Shown here in pieces: positions 32,229-34,099 of a DNA stretch of 34,099 nt. A program made the translations under genes and the position numbers. The stretch covers positions 1 to 34,099 of IMG/VR virus record IMGVR_UViG_3300048115_000367; one strand, written 5' to 3'. How positions within the stretch are numbered: the first letter of the stretch is position 1; each line of letters starts with the position of its first letter. The notes beneath the pieces were generated by a model. That model worked only from the letters and a program-made list of their open reading frames with translations. It was not told the origin of the DNA and searched no databases. The DNA is from a virus.

Positions 32229-33146
32229 TTAGTATCGACCAATCAACGAAGCTAACCCTACAGGGCCACCCGTTGCCTTACCGACGTTCATCGCTGGTCT
32301 TATGTTTGGCGCTTTACCCATTCTCATTAAGCTTTCTGGCCCTTGAGATTGAAATCGACCCATCGAACGCTCTGGGCCTTGGGTTTGAAGTCTGCCTGTT
32401 CTTAGATATTGGCCTGCGTCGATCATTGGAGGAGGCGATCCTGTTTCAGACTTTCGTGCCCTATCAAACTCTCGCCCCCCACGAGGGATCATTCCAATTT
32501 CCGGCACTGCTGGGCTTTGCGGTGGATTGTTGCCAAACGTCGGTGATGGCGGGGCAGTCAATCCTGGGAACCTTGCTATTTGGCCCTCACGCGCTTGGGG
32601 CGCATTATTGCCAAGCAATTGAGCATTTTCTACACCCTCCATAAATACGTCGGATATACCTTGAACATTCTCCGGTCTAGAAGGATTAACAGTGCTTGCC
32701 CCACCTTTAGAGCCGCTCTTTCCTTTTGATGCGTTGCGACCAATAGATCCAAAATCGGGACGGCCCATAACCGCGCCATACGGCTGTGGTCTAGCAGGAA
32801 ATCCTGTAGCAGGATCAATCTGCCTTTGGCTTATTGCTGGTTGTCTAGATAAAAAACCACCCAACCCTGTTGGGCCTTGCGTCCTGCCATAACGACTTGG
32901 CGGTTGACTGTAAGGATTTCTGGGCATTGGATATCTGGGTTGTTGGCTAGGAAATCTTCTAGGCAGACCTTTCCCATAGGTATAATCGCCCGCCACGATC
33001 CCTCTTGGGCCAGCAGAACCTAATGGATTAGGGCCATAACCGGGGCCGCCAAGAGTGCCAAATCTACCGCCCATAGTCGGCTGGTTAGTGGGAACAATAC
33101 TCCCCCCGCCTTTTGATCCACCTGTACTAGGGCCGCCTCTAGCCAT
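32229..33146 (-). CDS. Gly/Pro/Arg-rich disordered protein (305 aa)
   Basis: This low-complexity protein has many Gly-Pro and Arg repeats (MARGGPSTGGSKGGGSIVP, RFGTLGGPGYGPNPLGSAGP, YPMPRNPYSQPPSRYGRTQGP). Near the end is a repeat of QGPE blocks: LQTQGPERSMGRFQSQGPES. It has no globular core, so it is likely a flexible virion component, perhaps binding DNA through its basic charge. It begins directly after the lysozyme gene with overlapping codons. No family is recognised. Confidence 0.6.
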   Translation of the reverse strand: MARGGPSTGGSKGGGSIVPTNQPTMGGRFGTLGGPGYGPNPLGSAGPRGIVAGDYTYGKGLPRRFPSQQPRYPMPRNPYSQPPSRYGRTQGPTGLGGFLSRQPAISQRQIDPATGFPARPQPYGAVMGRPDFGSIGRNASKGKSGSKGGASTVNPSRPENVQGISDVFMEGVENAQLLGNNAPQAREGQIARFPGLTAPPSPTFGNNPPQSPAVPEIGMIPRGGREFDRARKSETGSPPPMIDAGQYLRTGRLQTQGPERSMGRFQSQGPESLMRMGKAPNIRPAMNVGKATGGPVGLASLIGRY

Positions 33147-33565
33147 TATTGATACTCCCCAGATCTAATCATTTCAGTCACCTCTTCGGCTCTTCGACCC
33201 ACCTGTTTTGCCCAGCGGCTATCCATAAACTCATCGGCTGCAATATCAAATTGTTCTCGAGACATTGCCTCCAAAGCGTTCACAAAACCACGCAGCCGCG
33301 TGATACCTAGATTGAAACACATATCGACCATAGCATCTCGCCTTGCCTTGTTCAGGCCGCCATACCAATAGTACGCATCTCGCAGTTCTTGATGGCAACG
33401 CTCTAAGTCATTATGTAGTAGGTAATCTATTTCGTCATCAGATAGCCCAAGGCCAGACTCGCTGATATTGCGCCCTACGCCTATGGTTTCAAAACCCTGC
33501 GTACATTTGTAGACCTTAGATTTAACGCCTTCATGGCGCTTTATCATTTCAATTAGCTCGCCCAT
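33146..33565 (-). CDS. Endolysin, GH24 (T4-type) lysozyme
   Basis: This 139-residue enzyme cuts the glycan chain of peptidoglycan to release progeny. The N-terminal active site is clear: IKRHEGVKSKVYKC with E12, C21, and T27 in GFETIGVG. The E-8-C-5-T spacing is that of GH24 endolysins; Cys in place of Asp is common in the P22-like subgroup. The rest, LERCHQELRDAYYWYGGL and MVDMCFNLGITRLRGF, matches the helical lobe. It has no signal peptide, so it needs the adjacent holin. It is the correct length for the family. Confidence 0.88.
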   Translation of the reverse strand: MGELIEMIKRHEGVKSKVYKCTQGFETIGVGRNISESGLGLSDDEIDYLLHNDLERCHQELRDAYYWYGGLNKARRDAMVDMCFNLGITRLRGFVNALEAMSREQFDIAADEFMDSRWAKQVGRRAEEVTEMIRSGEYQ

Positions 33566-33948
33566 TACTTTTCCCGTGCGACAGAGTTAACTTTCTCGTA
33601 GGAACGCATAGCGCCCAACCCGAGCATACCCATCATAACGGGCACAAGAAGCGTTGTATCTACCTCTGGTACAGCTACCCAGATGCTGATTATGTTGGCA
33701 ATAATGGTGTTGTACAGCAGCCCTAATGCACAGATCCAGCCGATAGCAGGTCGCCATCCCGCTACAAATAACGACTTATGTGCAGCTTCCATCTTGTTGA
33801 TTTCTAGCTGGCCTTTGAGCGCCTCATGTGAGTGCTTTTCAGACATAGTAGCAATCTCATGAGCCAAGGCATTCTTCTGATCCTTGTCCTCTATGAACTT
33901 GTCTAGTAACCCTGTAACCGGCCCTACTAGCGATGCAACGATACTCAT
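33565..33948 (-). CDS. Holin of the gene-transfer-agent three-helix type
   Basis: This 127-residue protein has an N-terminal Val/Gly-rich segment (IVASLVGPVTGLLDKFIEDK), a charged helix (EKHSHEALKGQLEINKMEAA), and the typical signature KSLFVAGWRPAIGWICALGL, followed by hydrophobic helices (NTIIANIISIWVAVP and VPVMMGMLGLGAM). This matches the 'holin of 3TMs, for gene-transfer release' family, often found in alphaproteobacterial phages and GTAs. It overlaps the lysozyme start by one base, forming a lysis pair. Confidence 0.82.
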   Translation of the reverse strand: MSIVASLVGPVTGLLDKFIEDKDQKNALAHEIATMSEKHSHEALKGQLEINKMEAAHKSLFVAGWRPAIGWICALGLLYNTIIANIISIWVAVPEVDTTLLVPVMMGMLGLGAMRSYEKVNSVAREK

Positions 33949-33950
33949 AT

Positions 33951-34099
33951 CTATTTCCTATTCGACCACGCCTGAGCGCCAAAGAAGGCTGCAAGTATAC
34001 CCGCAACGGAAACGAAGTAGACTGCGGCCATATCACCTAGAATCGTCGCTGCCTGCGCCAGCCCGAAAAGCTCCGATGCAACAACTAATGACGGGTACA
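33951..34099 (-). CDS. Partial small membrane protein (5' end outside window)
   Basis: The frame is open from the right edge to a TAG at 33951-33953. The visible 48 residues, YPSLVVASELFGLAQAA then AAVYFVSVAGILAAFFGAQAW, hold at least one membrane helix and end SNRK. The gene ends two bases upstream of the holin ATG. It may be a second holin, an antiholin or an unrelated membrane protein; the missing N-terminus prevents a firm call. Confidence 0.55.
   Translation of the reverse strand, partial: YPSLVVASELFGLAQAATILGDMAAVYFVSVAGILAAFFGAQAWSNRK

Noticed and set aside
1-34099. Possible circular genome with the ends joining through one gene
   Set aside because: The leftward frame leaving at position 1 does not continue in the frame of the leftward gene entering at 34099 (one base out of register), and terminase, portal and capsid genes are missing, so the window is an excerpt.
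1-34099. tRNA genes, integrase and attachment sites
   Set aside because: No cloverleaf with a recognisable T-loop GTTCRANNC context and no recombinase motifs were found by eye; a covariance-model search would settle tRNAs.

Overview
The window is a 34.1 kb internal piece of a tailed double-stranded DNA phage (or phage-derived element). No host gene, ribosomal RNA, tRNA, insertion sequence, integrase or CRISPR array was seen. The gene content (T7 gp4-like primase-helicase, small recombination module, Gly/Gln/Pro-rich virion proteins, a giant multidomain protein ending the virion operon, a gene-transfer-agent-type three-helix holin and a GH24 lysozyme) fits a podovirus-like phage of an aquatic proteobacterium. 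The host assignment is inference. Terminase, portal, major capsid and DNA polymerase genes are absent, so the genome continues beyond the window, probably past the right edge. Both edges cut minus-strand genes.

Layout. (1) 144-7473, plus strand: a tightly packed run of small, mostly unknown early or accessory genes. The recognisable ones are an ArdC-like antirestriction protein (2507-3418) and a C5 cytosine methyltransferase (4829-5926). A second recognisable protein is encoded wholly inside the methyltransferase gene in the +1 frame (4995-5807). (2) 7474-7761: non-coding, with an intrinsic terminator for leftward transcription. (3) 7762-10683, minus strand: replication genes (primase-helicase, RusA-like resolvase and two unknowns), with four GAGAACG repeats around a hairpin just upstream of the primase gene. 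(4) 10683-10728: divergent promoter region. (5) 10728-14207, plus strand: recombination genes (RecB/Cas4-type nuclease, Sak3/DUF1071-like annealing protein, SSB-like protein with a DDIPF tail) and small zinc-ribbon proteins. (6) 14204-34099, minus strand: one about 20 kb operon read right to left, from membrane/lysis proteins through virion proteins to a 2926-residue polyvalent protein.

Working together: ArdC and the methyltransferase could blunt host restriction. The leftward replication and rightward recombination genes copy and recombine the genome. The large operon builds the virion and lyses the cell. The giant terminal protein resembles DarB-like polyvalent proteins, which are packaged and injected, and may act early in the new host.

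The most notable signals are: the two-frame coding region, in which four repeat motifs of one protein fall on four repeat motifs of the other; the iteron-like array at the primase gene; a 12-base box shared by the starts of rightward transcription units; and the repeated FSR(R)A linker motif in the giant protein.
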